From assembly GCA_022793675.1 (NCBI GenBank), contig JAAWDH010000016.1, positions 1 to 64,000 on the forward strand: 64,000 bases of DNA, read 5' to 3'. The notes beneath the pieces are model-generated. The model had not been told where the DNA came from, ran no database searches, and saw only the letters and a program-made list of their open reading frames with translations. Made by a program: the position numbers and the translations under genes. Below are positions 55,520 through 63,218 of the stretch, piece after piece (position 1 is the stretch's first letter; each line of letters opens with the position of its first letter). Origin of the DNA: Oscillospiraceae bacterium (GTDB lineage: Bacteria; Bacillota; Clostridia; Oscillospirales; Ruminococcaceae).

Positions 55520-55552
55520 AGAGGCGGCCAAAAACCGCCTCTTCTGCTTTTT
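55520..55552 (+). terminator. Terminator-like hairpin
   Basis: AGAGGCGG and CCGCCTCT pair around a CCAAAAA loop, followed by TCTGCTTTTT. Confidence 0.65.
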
Positions 55553-55776
55553 CAGCGAGCGCTTTGCTGTCCATATCAGCAAAACGGCGCACAGCCTTTT
55601 TGAATCCGCGAAAGAACCTGCCAGCGTTTTAACATCTTATTCACGATAAATCCCCCTGCTTAACATTCCATCATGCAAAAAATTTTTCTCTCTCCTATTT
55701 CCGCCCAAATCCGCATAATGCCTGTTCTATACTGCATAAAGTAGTGCGGGATCTTTTACAGAGAGGACGGATTTTT

Positions 55777-56493
55777 ATGGCAGCAAGAAAATGGTTTCGC
55801 ATCACAGCCCTGGCGGCAGTATGTATGGTAGTGCTGGCGATGGTGCTGGGCAGCTGCGGGGACAAGGGGAAAAACGGCGGGGATTGGACGATTGACCGGG
55901 TGGCCGGCCTTTTTGCCGGCGGATTTTCCGCTGAGGCGGACATTGTACTTGGCGAGCTGGCAATGAGCGGCGAGCTTACCAGGGAAGGCAGCAGAACGGC
56001 CCTTTCCCTGACTTCGCCGGAACACCTGGAAGGGCTGACCTTTGCCATTGATGGCCGAAACATCGACGTTTCCTATAAAGGGCTGTCGGTCAAAGGGGAC
56101 AGCCTGCCGACCGCCGGGCTGGGCAAAGCTATCGGGCAAGCGATGGACGCCCTGACCCATCCGGAACTGCTGACAGTCGGCATCAGCGAGGAAGGGGAAC
56201 CGACGGCGTCTGGGCGGACGGAATGCGGCCCCTTCACCCTGCGTTTAGGGGAAGAAGGGCCTATCGCGCTGGAAATTCCCGAGCTGCAGCTCAGCTGCGC
56301 CTTCCGCGCCTTCCAGCCTGCCGGCGAGACAGAAACGTCAACGCCGGATACATCAGCGTCAGAACCCTCCTCAGCCCCATCCTCGGAACCTTCCGCGCCG
56401 GAAAGTTCTGACAGCTCCCTTTCCGACTTATCCTCTTCATTGCCGGAACCCAGCGGGGAGGATGTCTCTTCGCTGCAGCAAGGGGCAGCCTGA
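55777..56493 (+). CDS. Predicted lipoprotein of unknown function
   Basis: The 238-residue protein has a lipoprotein-type signal (VCMVVLAMVLGSCGDKG, Cys near 27), a globular middle of about 150 residues and a Ser/Pro/Glu-rich tail. I do not recognise the domain. The middle (LTSPEHLEGLTFAIDGRNIDVSYKGLSV) resembles LolA-type lipoprotein-binding sequence in outline only. GAGAGGA precedes ATG 55777. Confidence 0.7.
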   Translation: MAARKWFRITALAAVCMVVLAMVLGSCGDKGKNGGDWTIDRVAGLFAGGFSAEADIVLGELAMSGELTREGSRTALSLTSPEHLEGLTFAIDGRNIDVSYKGLSVKGDSLPTAGLGKAIGQAMDALTHPELLTVGISEEGEPTASGRTECGPFTLRLGEEGPIALEIPELQLSCAFRAFQPAGETETSTPDTSASEPSSAPSSEPSAPESSDSSLSDLSSSLPEPSGEDVSSLQQGAA

Positions 56494-56510
56494 ATAGGAA
56501 TTGCAGCACC

Positions 56511-56543
56511 AAATGCCTAGCTTTTTAGCTGGGCATTTTTAGG
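56511..56543 (+). terminator. Rho-independent terminator
   Basis: AAATGCC-T-AGC and GCT-G-GGCATTT pair around TTTTTA, with TTTTTA after it. It lies between two convergent genes. Confidence 0.75.
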
Positions 56544-56557
56544 GTTGACACCATTGT

Positions 56558-57313
56558 TTATTGGCTGCTGTATGACAGCGCTTCTAAGATTTCGCGGAGC
56601 TGCCCCGCCGGAAGCTGTCCCGGCGCCGAGCTTTGCTCTCCCGCACCGAACGTCACGACCGATCCGAAAAGCTCCCCGCTTATCCGGCTTACCACACCCA
56701 TCGCGCCCATCGCCATCGTGATGGCCAGGCAGCCAAGGTCCCGCTTCGCCCGCAGCGTTGCAGCCAGCAGCGCCAGCACATCCTCGGGGCTTTGCGGCAT
56801 CACCGCCAGCTTGGCGATATCCGCCCCCTGCGCCTGCATCCGCTGCAAACGTGAAAACATCTCCGCTTCAGGCGGCGTCTTTTCAAAATCGTGACTGGAT
56901 ACGATGGTAAAGACGCCCTTTGCCCCAGCAAGCGCTGTGATTTCCGGCAGCATTTCCCCCAAGGTAAACAGCTCCAAGTCAATAAGGTCGCAGTACCCAG
57001 CCTCGGCCGTTTCCCGACAGAGGGCCAAATAATCCGCCTGCCCCAGCGGTTTTTGCCCGCCTTCGGCTGCCGTGCGGAAGGTAAACAGCAGCGGCGCGTC
57101 CGGCAAAGCCGCCCGCAGCGCCCGCCCTGCCGCCGAAAGCTCTGTTAAACTGTCGAAACAGTCCATCCGCCATTCGTAAAGGTCGCCGCCCAGCGCCTGC
57201 GCAGCCGCAGCCTGACGCAGCAGTTCTTCCAGGCTGCGCCCGGCAAGAGGGATGCAGATTTTGGGCCGCCCCTCGCCGATTGTGACCCCTCTAACTGATA
57301 TTTTACGGCACAT
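56558..57313 (-). CDS. aroD: Type I 3-dehydroquinate dehydratase
   Basis: This 251-residue class I enzyme of the shikimate pathway forms a Schiff base through lysine. The family signs are GRPKICIPLAGR, YEWRMDCFD near 46-54, SSHDFEKTPP with the catalytic His near 139, KLAVMPQSPEDVLAL with the Schiff-base Lys near 165, and ITMAMGAMGVVSRI. It starts four bases after the FAH-family gene, so the two are co-transcribed. No other shikimate gene is nearby. Confidence 0.93.
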   Translation of the reverse strand: MCRKISVRGVTIGEGRPKICIPLAGRSLEELLRQAAAAQALGGDLYEWRMDCFDSLTELSAAGRALRAALPDAPLLFTFRTAAEGGQKPLGQADYLALCRETAEAGYCDLIDLELFTLGEMLPEITALAGAKGVFTIVSSHDFEKTPPEAEMFSRLQRMQAQGADIAKLAVMPQSPEDVLALLAATLRAKRDLGCLAITMAMGAMGVVSRISGELFGSVVTFGAGEQSSAPGQLPAGQLREILEALSYSSQ

Positions 57314-57317
57314 TTTG

Positions 57318-58094
57318 TCAATCTTCCCCTTTCACAATCTGATTCTCCAGCACCCCAATGCCAGGGATTTCCACTTCGACCACATCGCCGGGAACCATCG
57401 GCCCAACGCCTGCCGGGGTACCGGTGATCACCAGGTCGCCGGGCAGCAGCGTCATCGCTTCGGTGATAAAGGCCAAGAGTTTGGGCAGCGAGGTGATGAA
57501 TTGGGACGTATGCCCATGCTGCCGCATCTCGCCGTTCAGGCGGGTAAAGATTTCAAGGCCCGCCGGGTCAAGCCCGGTAACGACCCGAGGGCCAACTGGC
57601 GCAAAACCGTCCACAGCTTTGCCGCGCGTCCATTGGCCCTCGCTTTTTTGGATGTCGCGGGCCGTCACGTCGTTGCAGATGGTATAGCCAAAAATGCCTT
57701 CCAAGGCCTCGTCCTCTGAAACCTGGCTCATTCGTTTTCCAACGACCGCCGCCAGCTCCCCCTCGTAATCCACCCGTTTGGAGAAAGCAGGATAAGTGAT
57801 TTTATCCCCAGGGCCGCTGATGCAGGTAGAAGGTTTGAGGAACAGCACCGGCTTTTCCGGCGCCGCATCGCCGAAATCCTGGCGCATTTCCTGGATATGT
57901 TCCAGATAATTTTTCCCAACAGCGACTATTTTGCTGGCCTCGCAAGGGGCCAGCAGCGCCACTTCTTCAAGGGGGACCCTTTCCCCAGTGAGTTCTCCCC
58001 CAAGGTAAGGGGCCGCGGTGAGGACAAGCGCTTCCCTTTCGCCCTCCTCTGCCCAGAATATCCGCTCATGATAGCGGCAGCGAATCAGTTTCAT
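57318..58094 (-). CDS. Fumarylacetoacetate hydrolase (FAH) family protein
   Basis: This 258-residue protein has the FAH fold. KIVAVGKNYLEHIQE begins the domain, the metal-binding YEGELAAVVGK lies near 115-125, and NDVTARDIQKSEGQWTRGKAVDGFAPVGP near 160 and TGTPAGVGPM near 228 complete the site. Members hydrolyse or decarboxylate diketo or oxaloacetate-type acids; the substrate here is unknown. AAAGGA precedes the ATG. It is the first gene of a two-gene operon with aroD. Confidence 0.88.
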   Translation of the reverse strand: MKLIRCRYHERIFWAEEGEREALVLTAAPYLGGELTGERVPLEEVALLAPCEASKIVAVGKNYLEHIQEMRQDFGDAAPEKPVLFLKPSTCISGPGDKITYPAFSKRVDYEGELAAVVGKRMSQVSEDEALEGIFGYTICNDVTARDIQKSEGQWTRGKAVDGFAPVGPRVVTGLDPAGLEIFTRLNGEMRQHGHTSQFITSLPKLLAFITEAMTLLPGDLVITGTPAGVGPMVPGDVVEVEIPGIGVLENQIVKGED

Positions 58095-58248
58095 GTTCAG
58101 GCGTCCTTTCGTGCCATATTTTTTCTAGTATACGGCGAAACCGGAAAAAGGGCAAGGGAAAATCGCCAAAATCCCTGATTTGACAAAAATTTACCAGCAT
58201 CTGCGGTAGAATAAGAGGCAGAATGTGCAGGACAAGGGAGGGCGGCTG

Positions 58249-59469
58249 ATGGATTGGAACAAGAGGCGGTTTCTGGCGGCGGGGTTTGCGCTGCTTGCCC
58301 TACTGGGGGGATGCCGCACCGAAGATGCCGAAAAAGGCAGCCGCCTGCCCGATGCCCTTCCCCTCCATACCGAAAAGCTCCTGCGGCTGGAACCGCCTGA
58401 TGTCGACGGCATCTTCAGCCCCTTTTTTGCCGTCCGCGAAGGGGACAGGTTGGTCGCAGAGCTGACCAACGTCCGCCTGTTAAGCGATAAAATTGCCGAA
58501 CTTATCGTTGAAAATGTCGATAATTATACTATTTGTACTTTTCGGATAAAGGAGGGACTATGTTTCAGCGACGGCGCCCCCTTGACTGCCGACGACGCAA
58601 TTTTTTCTCTCTATGCGCTTTGCGACCCTTCTTACACCGGCCCCGAAAGGATAGAAGCCCCGATTGAAGGGCTTTCCGCCTATCGCTGCCAGCTCTCTAA
58701 GGAACTGGAAAAGTATTATGGGGATACTTTTGACGAGATTTTTGACGCTGGCGAAGCATCAAGCCCCGGCGACCCGCTCTGGGCGATTGTCGACGAACAG
58801 TGGCGCGCAGATCTGGCGGCAGCGGCGGATTACGCCGCTGAACATTATGCCGACGAAACCGAAACGCTTTTTGACATCCCGCCTGAAGCCCTGCAAACGG
58901 AACATGGGCTGAAAACGGCGCTGGCTATGGCCCTCTGGGGCTTTGGGGCAGCAGAAAACGGACGGCTGACTGGTATTTTTACAGGAAAAACCTGGAGCCT
59001 TTCAGAGGGCAGCTTCCCGACACCCACCGATTACCTTGAAGAGATCAAGTATATCTATCCATCTGCCAGCGACTACGACGCCGCAGGGGAATCGCCTATT
59101 GGGGCTTCAGTGCGGGCGGCTGCCCGGCAGGCCTATATCCTCACTAAATGCGCCGAAAACCCACCGTCCGACGCCTCGGCTGTTCCAGAAATCACCGGCA
59201 TCCGCCGGCTTTCCGATAGGGCCTTTTCGGTCGCCCTTGCGCCCAATGGCGACCCAGACGCGCTGGACATCCCCGTCGCCCCACTTCATTATTACGGCGA
59301 CCTAGCAAATTACGACTTTGCCGAGCACCGATTTGGTTTCCCTTTTGGCGACCTCTCCGGAATTAAGGCCCGCTCGGCCCAGCCGCTAGGGGCCGGGCCC
59401 TATATCTTCCACAGCTTTTCCCCGCCTGCCGTTTTACTCGCATCCAACGAAAAATACAATGCTTCCTAA
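58249..59469 (+). CDS. Solute-binding lipoprotein (SBP family 5), C-terminally truncated
   Basis: The 406-residue protein has a lipobox (FALLALLGGCRTE, Cys near 22). The family-5 N-terminal sequence CTFRIKEGLCFSDGAPLTADDAIFSLYAL is near 100, and PLGAGPYIFHSFSPPAVLLASNEKYN ends it. In the related 566-residue gene at 30108 the corresponding point (LAANPYYNG) is followed by some 300 more residues, which are missing here. The reading frame stops two codons into a dispersed repeat copy. It is therefore a remnant or a truncated protein. GGGAGGG precedes ATG 58249. No transporter partners are seen. Confidence 0.8.
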   Translation: MDWNKRRFLAAGFALLALLGGCRTEDAEKGSRLPDALPLHTEKLLRLEPPDVDGIFSPFFAVREGDRLVAELTNVRLLSDKIAELIVENVDNYTICTFRIKEGLCFSDGAPLTADDAIFSLYALCDPSYTGPERIEAPIEGLSAYRCQLSKELEKYYGDTFDEIFDAGEASSPGDPLWAIVDEQWRADLAAAADYAAEHYADETETLFDIPPEALQTEHGLKTALAMALWGFGAAENGRLTGIFTGKTWSLSEGSFPTPTDYLEEIKYIYPSASDYDAAGESPIGASVRAAARQAYILTKCAENPPSDASAVPEITGIRRLSDRAFSVALAPNGDPDALDIPVAPLHYYGDLANYDFAEHRFGFPFGDLSGIKARSAQPLGAGPYIFHSFSPPAVLLASNEKYNAS

Positions 59470-59522
59470 AGGAAAGCCTAGCTTAACAAGAGTTAAACTG
59501 CAAAGGCTTTTAATCCCCAGGG
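59463..59522 (+). repeat. Dispersed intergenic repeat copy (M) at the truncation point
   Basis: GCTTCCTAAAGGAAAGCCTA, GCTTAACAAGAGTTAAACTG and CAAAGGCTTTTAATCCCCAG match the family core. It begins inside the last two codons of the truncated binding-protein gene. Confidence 0.85.
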
Positions 59523-59524
59523 TG

Positions 59525-59616
59525 GCGCCTTATGCCCGAACAACCCACTGGATTGTAAGGTTTTCGAGTTATCCTACTCTTTGGCAATCCTAGGAAAACG
59601 CAGCGTTTTTTCGACA
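59525..59616 (-). repeat. Second dispersed repeat family, compact copy
   Basis: Read on the minus strand it gives CTTGTCGAAAAAACGCTGCG, then TTTTCCTAGGATTGCC, AGAGTAGGATAACTCGAAAA and GGGTTGTTCGGGCATA. It matches the outer parts of the 55219-55475 copy. Confidence 0.7.
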
Positions 59617-59621
59617 AGCTG

Positions 59622-59656
59622 AAACCCTACTGCGCCTGTCAACGCAGTAGGGTTTA
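59622..59656. terminator. Bidirectional terminator with the repeat-family stem
   Basis: AAACCCTACTGCG pairs with CGCAGTAGGGTTT (13 bp, eight-base loop). It uses the same stem sequence as the terminators at 27285 and 41362. Confidence 0.85.
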
Positions 59657-59661
59657 TCAAA

Positions 59662-61569
59662 TTATGCGGGGACAGTGATACGGGTAATGCCTTCCTCCGT
59701 TGTAAACGTCGTTTTCACGCTGCCGCCAGAGAGCGACGGTGCAGCGCAATATTGCGTTTCGCTGCTGCCGATCCACTCCCCCTCCACGGTTCCGCCAACG
59801 ATCAGCTGATAGACCTGACCGGCGGACAAGCCCTCAAGGCTGACGATAAGCGAGCGGAACTCTTTTGCTGCGGAAAAAGCGGCAACGGGGTTTCCACTGC
59901 CATCGGCCAGCACAACGGTACTGCCTGCGGGCTGGATTTCGGCAAAAGTAATGTGCAGCATTGGCTGGGCCGTCTCTGAAGAAACCTGATCCATCCCAGC
60001 GCTTCCCGCCGCCCAGAGGATCCCGCCTGAAAGGCTGCATTGTCCGTCGCTGTCCAACGCGCCATTGAAAGCATCCGTTGGCCCCGATACCAATACTACG
60101 CCGCCTTCAAGCTTCAGTGCGCCGTTGCTGTCTAAACCGTCGCCAGAAGCGTCGACAACAACCTCGCCGCCGCTGATGACTAAGGAAACGGATTCGTTCC
60201 CTTGGCCGAACGGCTGGGCCGTGCCGTCGGCGGCGTTGATACCATCATCGGCAGCCGTTATTTGGATTTTGCCGCCGCTGATGTCCACGGTTTTGCCCTC
60301 CAGGCCTTCGTAACTGCGGGAAACGATGATTTCACCGCCGCTGACTGAAAGGGCTTCGTCGGCATGGATGCCATCATCGCCGGACGAAAGGGCCAGCACG
60401 CCGCCGCTGACCGACACGCTGCCATTTGAATGGACCGTATCGTCCAGGCTGTCGGCAGTAATGCTGCCGCCGGTAACTTCAAGCTGACGCCCAGCCTTCA
60501 GGCCCTTGTTGCTGACGGAAGGTTCTGTTTCCTCATTGGCTTCGCCGCCTTCGGGCGGAGTAAAGCCTTCGGGAGGTTCCATATTTCCGCCATGTGTGAA
60601 GCCCTCTGGCTGTTCTCTACCCCCGCCGCGGCCAAAACCCTCGGGGGGCGTTTGGCCGTCCCAGCCCTGCCTGCCGCCAAAGTCGCGTCCGCCGAATGCT
60701 TCGCTTTTATTATCAACTTTGTTGCCGTCGGCATAACTGCCGCCCCCAGTAAGCAGCGTAATGCTGCCATCGGCCACCAGCAGGTCGGTTTCGGCCTGGA
60801 TGCCGTCTTCGCCGGCAGCGATGGTAAGGCTGCCGCCGTCAATATGCACCCAGCCTTTAGAGGTATCGTTGGTTTCGCTTGACTGGATACCGTCGCCATC
60901 GGCAGCAATGTCCAGCACCCCGCCGGAAACTGCCACCGAATCTTTCCCTTTGAGTCCGTCGGCGGCGGCTGTCACGGTAATCTGCCCGCCTGTAACGGCT
61001 AGGTCGTTTTTGGTATGGACGCCATGATGATAAAGGCCGTTTACCGTAAGGCTGCCGCTGCCATTGATGGAAAGGTCATCTTCAGCATAGACAGCTGCGT
61101 CGGATTCATCGTCAGCTCCGCGGAACGCGCTGTCGGCCAGAATATTTTCGCTTCCCTCCGCCAGCGTCAGGATGACCTTATCGGCCTGTTTCACCCAAAT
61201 AGCGGCGCTGTCAGGGGCGTTAATTTCCACACCATTGAGGATCAGCCGCACGTCGTCTTTCTTACCAGCATCAACCACCACCTGCCCGGAAAAGCTGCCG
61301 GAAAGCAAATAGTCCCCGCCTTCGGTAATGGTCACGGTCCGGCCGTCGGTTTCAGCGCCGCTGCCGGTGACGGCGGGGCTGTCTGATAAGGCAATCAGGG
61401 TGCAGTCTGCCTCTTGCCACTGGTCATTCAGGTCTTTTGAGGAATAGGTTCCATTGCCAGACAGCCCCGCCGTTTCAGTCGTTTCAGAGGAAGAAGCCGA
61501 AGGCGGCGTGCCGCAGCTGGAAAGCCCCAAAAGCGCTGCAAGAATCAGCAGTACAATCCTTTTTCCCAT
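59662..61569 (-). CDS. Beta-helical carbohydrate-binding-domain lipoprotein (DUF4353-like)
   Basis: This 635-residue lipoprotein (LAALLGLSSCGTP) consists of many short repeats of the SGGxIxIxAxDDGIxA type, which should form a right-handed beta helix. A Gly/Pro/Glu-rich linker lies near 290-345. Proteins of this family (carbohydrate-binding domain, DUF4353) commonly lie beside VTC and DUF4956 genes, as here. Its ATG at 61569 overlaps the DUF4956 stop by one base (TGATG), with GGAGGAG before it; a GTG three bases earlier is possible. The substrate is unknown; a link to polyphosphate is inferred from the neighbours only. Confidence 0.85.
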   Translation of the reverse strand: MGKRIVLLILAALLGLSSCGTPPSASSSETTETAGLSGNGTYSSKDLNDQWQEADCTLIALSDSPAVTGSGAETDGRTVTITEGGDYLLSGSFSGQVVVDAGKKDDVRLILNGVEINAPDSAAIWVKQADKVILTLAEGSENILADSAFRGADDESDAAVYAEDDLSINGSGSLTVNGLYHHGVHTKNDLAVTGGQITVTAAADGLKGKDSVAVSGGVLDIAADGDGIQSSETNDTSKGWVHIDGGSLTIAAGEDGIQAETDLLVADGSITLLTGGGSYADGNKVDNKSEAFGGRDFGGRQGWDGQTPPEGFGRGGGREQPEGFTHGGNMEPPEGFTPPEGGEANEETEPSVSNKGLKAGRQLEVTGGSITADSLDDTVHSNGSVSVSGGVLALSSGDDGIHADEALSVSGGEIIVSRSYEGLEGKTVDISGGKIQITAADDGINAADGTAQPFGQGNESVSLVISGGEVVVDASGDGLDSNGALKLEGGVVLVSGPTDAFNGALDSDGQCSLSGGILWAAGSAGMDQVSSETAQPMLHITFAEIQPAGSTVVLADGSGNPVAAFSAAKEFRSLIVSLEGLSAGQVYQLIVGGTVEGEWIGSSETQYCAAPSLSGGSVKTTFTTEEGITRITVPA

Positions 61570-62246
61570 CACAGCTCCTCCTTCCCGCCGCCTACTTTGC
61601 CGCAGATAATGTTCAGGTTGCCGTTGCGGCAGCGTATCTCATCCAGCAAAGCTTTTTCCTCATCCGGCTTTTTTAAGACGATACGGTAGCTTAGCTCATA
61701 AAGGCTGCCCATATTGGTCGTCCGCACCTGTTCCAACTGAGCCGCCGCGGCATAACGGTCAAACAGGTCGTCAAAAAGCCCGGTATAATCTAGGCTCTCC
61801 GGAATGGTGATCCGCAGCAATTTTTTGCGGCCAGCCTTCTCCCCGAAAGGCGAAAGCTCCAAAAGCAGCATCGCCCCGCCGATCAGCAGCAAGAACAGCA
61901 GCGCAAAACCGATGTACCCCATCCCTGTCGCCAGCCCCAGCGCCATTGCAAAGAAAATGCCGGCGATTTCCTTGGCTGTGCCCGGGAAAGAGCGGAACCG
62001 CACCAAGCTGAAGGCCCCGACGACGGCTACGCCTGTGCCCAAATTGCCATTAACCATCATAATAACAATTTGCACAATGGCCGGCAGCAGCGCCAAAGAA
62101 AGGGCGAAACTTTTGGTATAACTGCTTCGGAACATATAGATGGACGCCGCCGCCAGCCCCAAAATCAGCGAAGCTGCGGTGCAGATAAGGACGCTTGCCG
62201 GGGTAAAAGCGCCGGATTGAGAAAGGGTAAGGATGCTTTTAAACAT
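61569..62246 (-). CDS. DUF4956 family membrane protein
   Basis: This 225-residue protein has four hydrophobic helices (about 15-140), the highly conserved NGNLGTGVAVVGAFSLVRFRSFPGTAKEI and a soluble C-terminal domain. DUF4956 proteins accompany VTC-domain polyphosphate polymerase genes and may form a membrane channel or chaperone for them; the function is not settled. The start has GGAGGGCC eight bases upstream and lies inside the end of the VTC gene (82-base overlap). Confidence 0.9.
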   Translation of the reverse strand: MFKSILTLSQSGAFTPASVLICTAASLILGLAAASIYMFRSSYTKSFALSLALLPAIVQIVIMMVNGNLGTGVAVVGAFSLVRFRSFPGTAKEIAGIFFAMALGLATGMGYIGFALLFLLLIGGAMLLLELSPFGEKAGRKKLLRITIPESLDYTGLFDDLFDRYAAAAQLEQVRTTNMGSLYELSYRIVLKKPDEEKALLDEIRCRNGNLNIICGKVGGGKEEL

Positions 62247-62980
62247 AAAGGGGCCCTCCTGTCTTCTGTGAGAAATGGGTTGAGATAGCAGGCATAGATG
62301 TTCCCGACTTTAGAAAAAGAGGCCGGATAGATCTGTAGGCTGTCAAAAATATCCGCCAGCCAGACCGGTATGGCCCCAGGGATTTTAACCTCCATCAGAA
62401 AGCCGTCCCAATCAGGCAGCAGCGACGTACCATCGGTACCAAAGCCGGGGTCAGGGCGCTCGGTGCGCCAGCGGATGTTCCGGTCAAAGGTCATCCGCGG
62501 CGCTTCCTCCGGCCCGGCCAGCGCAATCCGGTCATAGGCGACAAGCACACCTTTACTGGGCTGCCACCGGCGGACAAACCAGTCAATCTCACGGAAAATC
62601 TGGGCATCAGAGACATTTTCGGGCGGAATACCCTCCTGTAGGTAGGCCCGCGCTTCCCTAAGCGTCAGCGAAATCCGCCGTTTGTTGACCACCCCTTTGA
62701 ATTTCTTTTTCAGCTCCAAGAAAACCATGCTTTCCGGGCCGGGAAGCGGGCCGCCGGGAACCGTATAGCTCCGCAGCCGCAGCTTCTCCTTATAAACCGG
62801 CTTGTCGGCGGAAAGCCTTGTCACTGTATAATCCTCAGTATCATAATAAACTGAACAAATCGTATGCAGGCCGTAGCTGTCGGGGGAAAAACGGCCGTCA
62901 ACCGCTGTCCGGAGCTTTTCGTACTGCGCGGGGGAAAGCATATACTTTTTCTCATAGCGGTCAAAAACCTGCCCTGCCAT
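62165..62980 (-). CDS. VTC-domain polyphosphate polymerase-like protein
   Basis: The 271-residue protein has the fold of the yeast vacuolar transporter chaperone catalytic domain, a triphosphate-tunnel enzyme that makes polyphosphate from ATP. FDRYEKKYML (8-17), IRSLYFDT-like TICSVYYDTEDY, the basic KEKLRLRSY, FLELKKKFKGVVNKRR and FLMEVKIPGAIPVWL supply the Arg/Lys/Glu pairs that line the tunnel. ATG 62980 is chosen. The last 27 residues overlap the DUF4956 gene out of frame. Confidence 0.88.
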   Translation of the reverse strand: MAGQVFDRYEKKYMLSPAQYEKLRTAVDGRFSPDSYGLHTICSVYYDTEDYTVTRLSADKPVYKEKLRLRSYTVPGGPLPGPESMVFLELKKKFKGVVNKRRISLTLREARAYLQEGIPPENVSDAQIFREIDWFVRRWQPSKGVLVAYDRIALAGPEEAPRMTFDRNIRWRTERPDPGFGTDGTSLLPDWDGFLMEVKIPGAIPVWLADIFDSLQIYPASFSKVGNIYACYLNPFLTEDRRAPLCLKASLPFLNPALLPRQASLSAPQLR

Positions 62981-63130
62981 CCTCAAACCCCCTATTGCTT
63001 TATCTGTGTTACCAGTTTATCGGTCATAGGTGAACAGGCTGTGAAAGCAAGGTGGCGCAAAAAGGAATTCTGCCCGAAAATTAAAGGGGGCAGAAAATCG
63101 AAAAATTCATGGATATAGTCGAAAAGTCCA

Positions 63131-63159
63131 TATACACCCTTTGCGGTCAATGCTATAAT
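63131..63159 (+). promoter_or_regulatory. Sigma-A promoter of the MFS gene
   Basis: TATACA and TATAAT are 17 bp apart, about 60 bp upstream of the start codon. ATGGA and TCCAT flank the -35 region and could be part of an operator. Confidence 0.7.
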
Positions 63160-63218
63160 TAGGTAAAAAGAAAAAAGGGAAACCACCCCCCTTTTATGAC
63201 AAAAAGAGAGGTTTTATC

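Larger units (their letters stand above)
55045..55776. other. Gene-free stretch rich in hairpins
   Basis: About 730 bp without a credible gene. It holds a second repeat family with many hairpins (55219-55475) and a terminator (55520). In its last 100 bases it runs up to the lipoprotein gene without a clear consensus promoter. Confidence 0.7.

Noticed and set aside
58180..58212. TTGACA and TAGAAT upstream of the truncated binding-protein gene
   Set aside because: Spacing of 21 bp is too long to call; kept out of the feature list.
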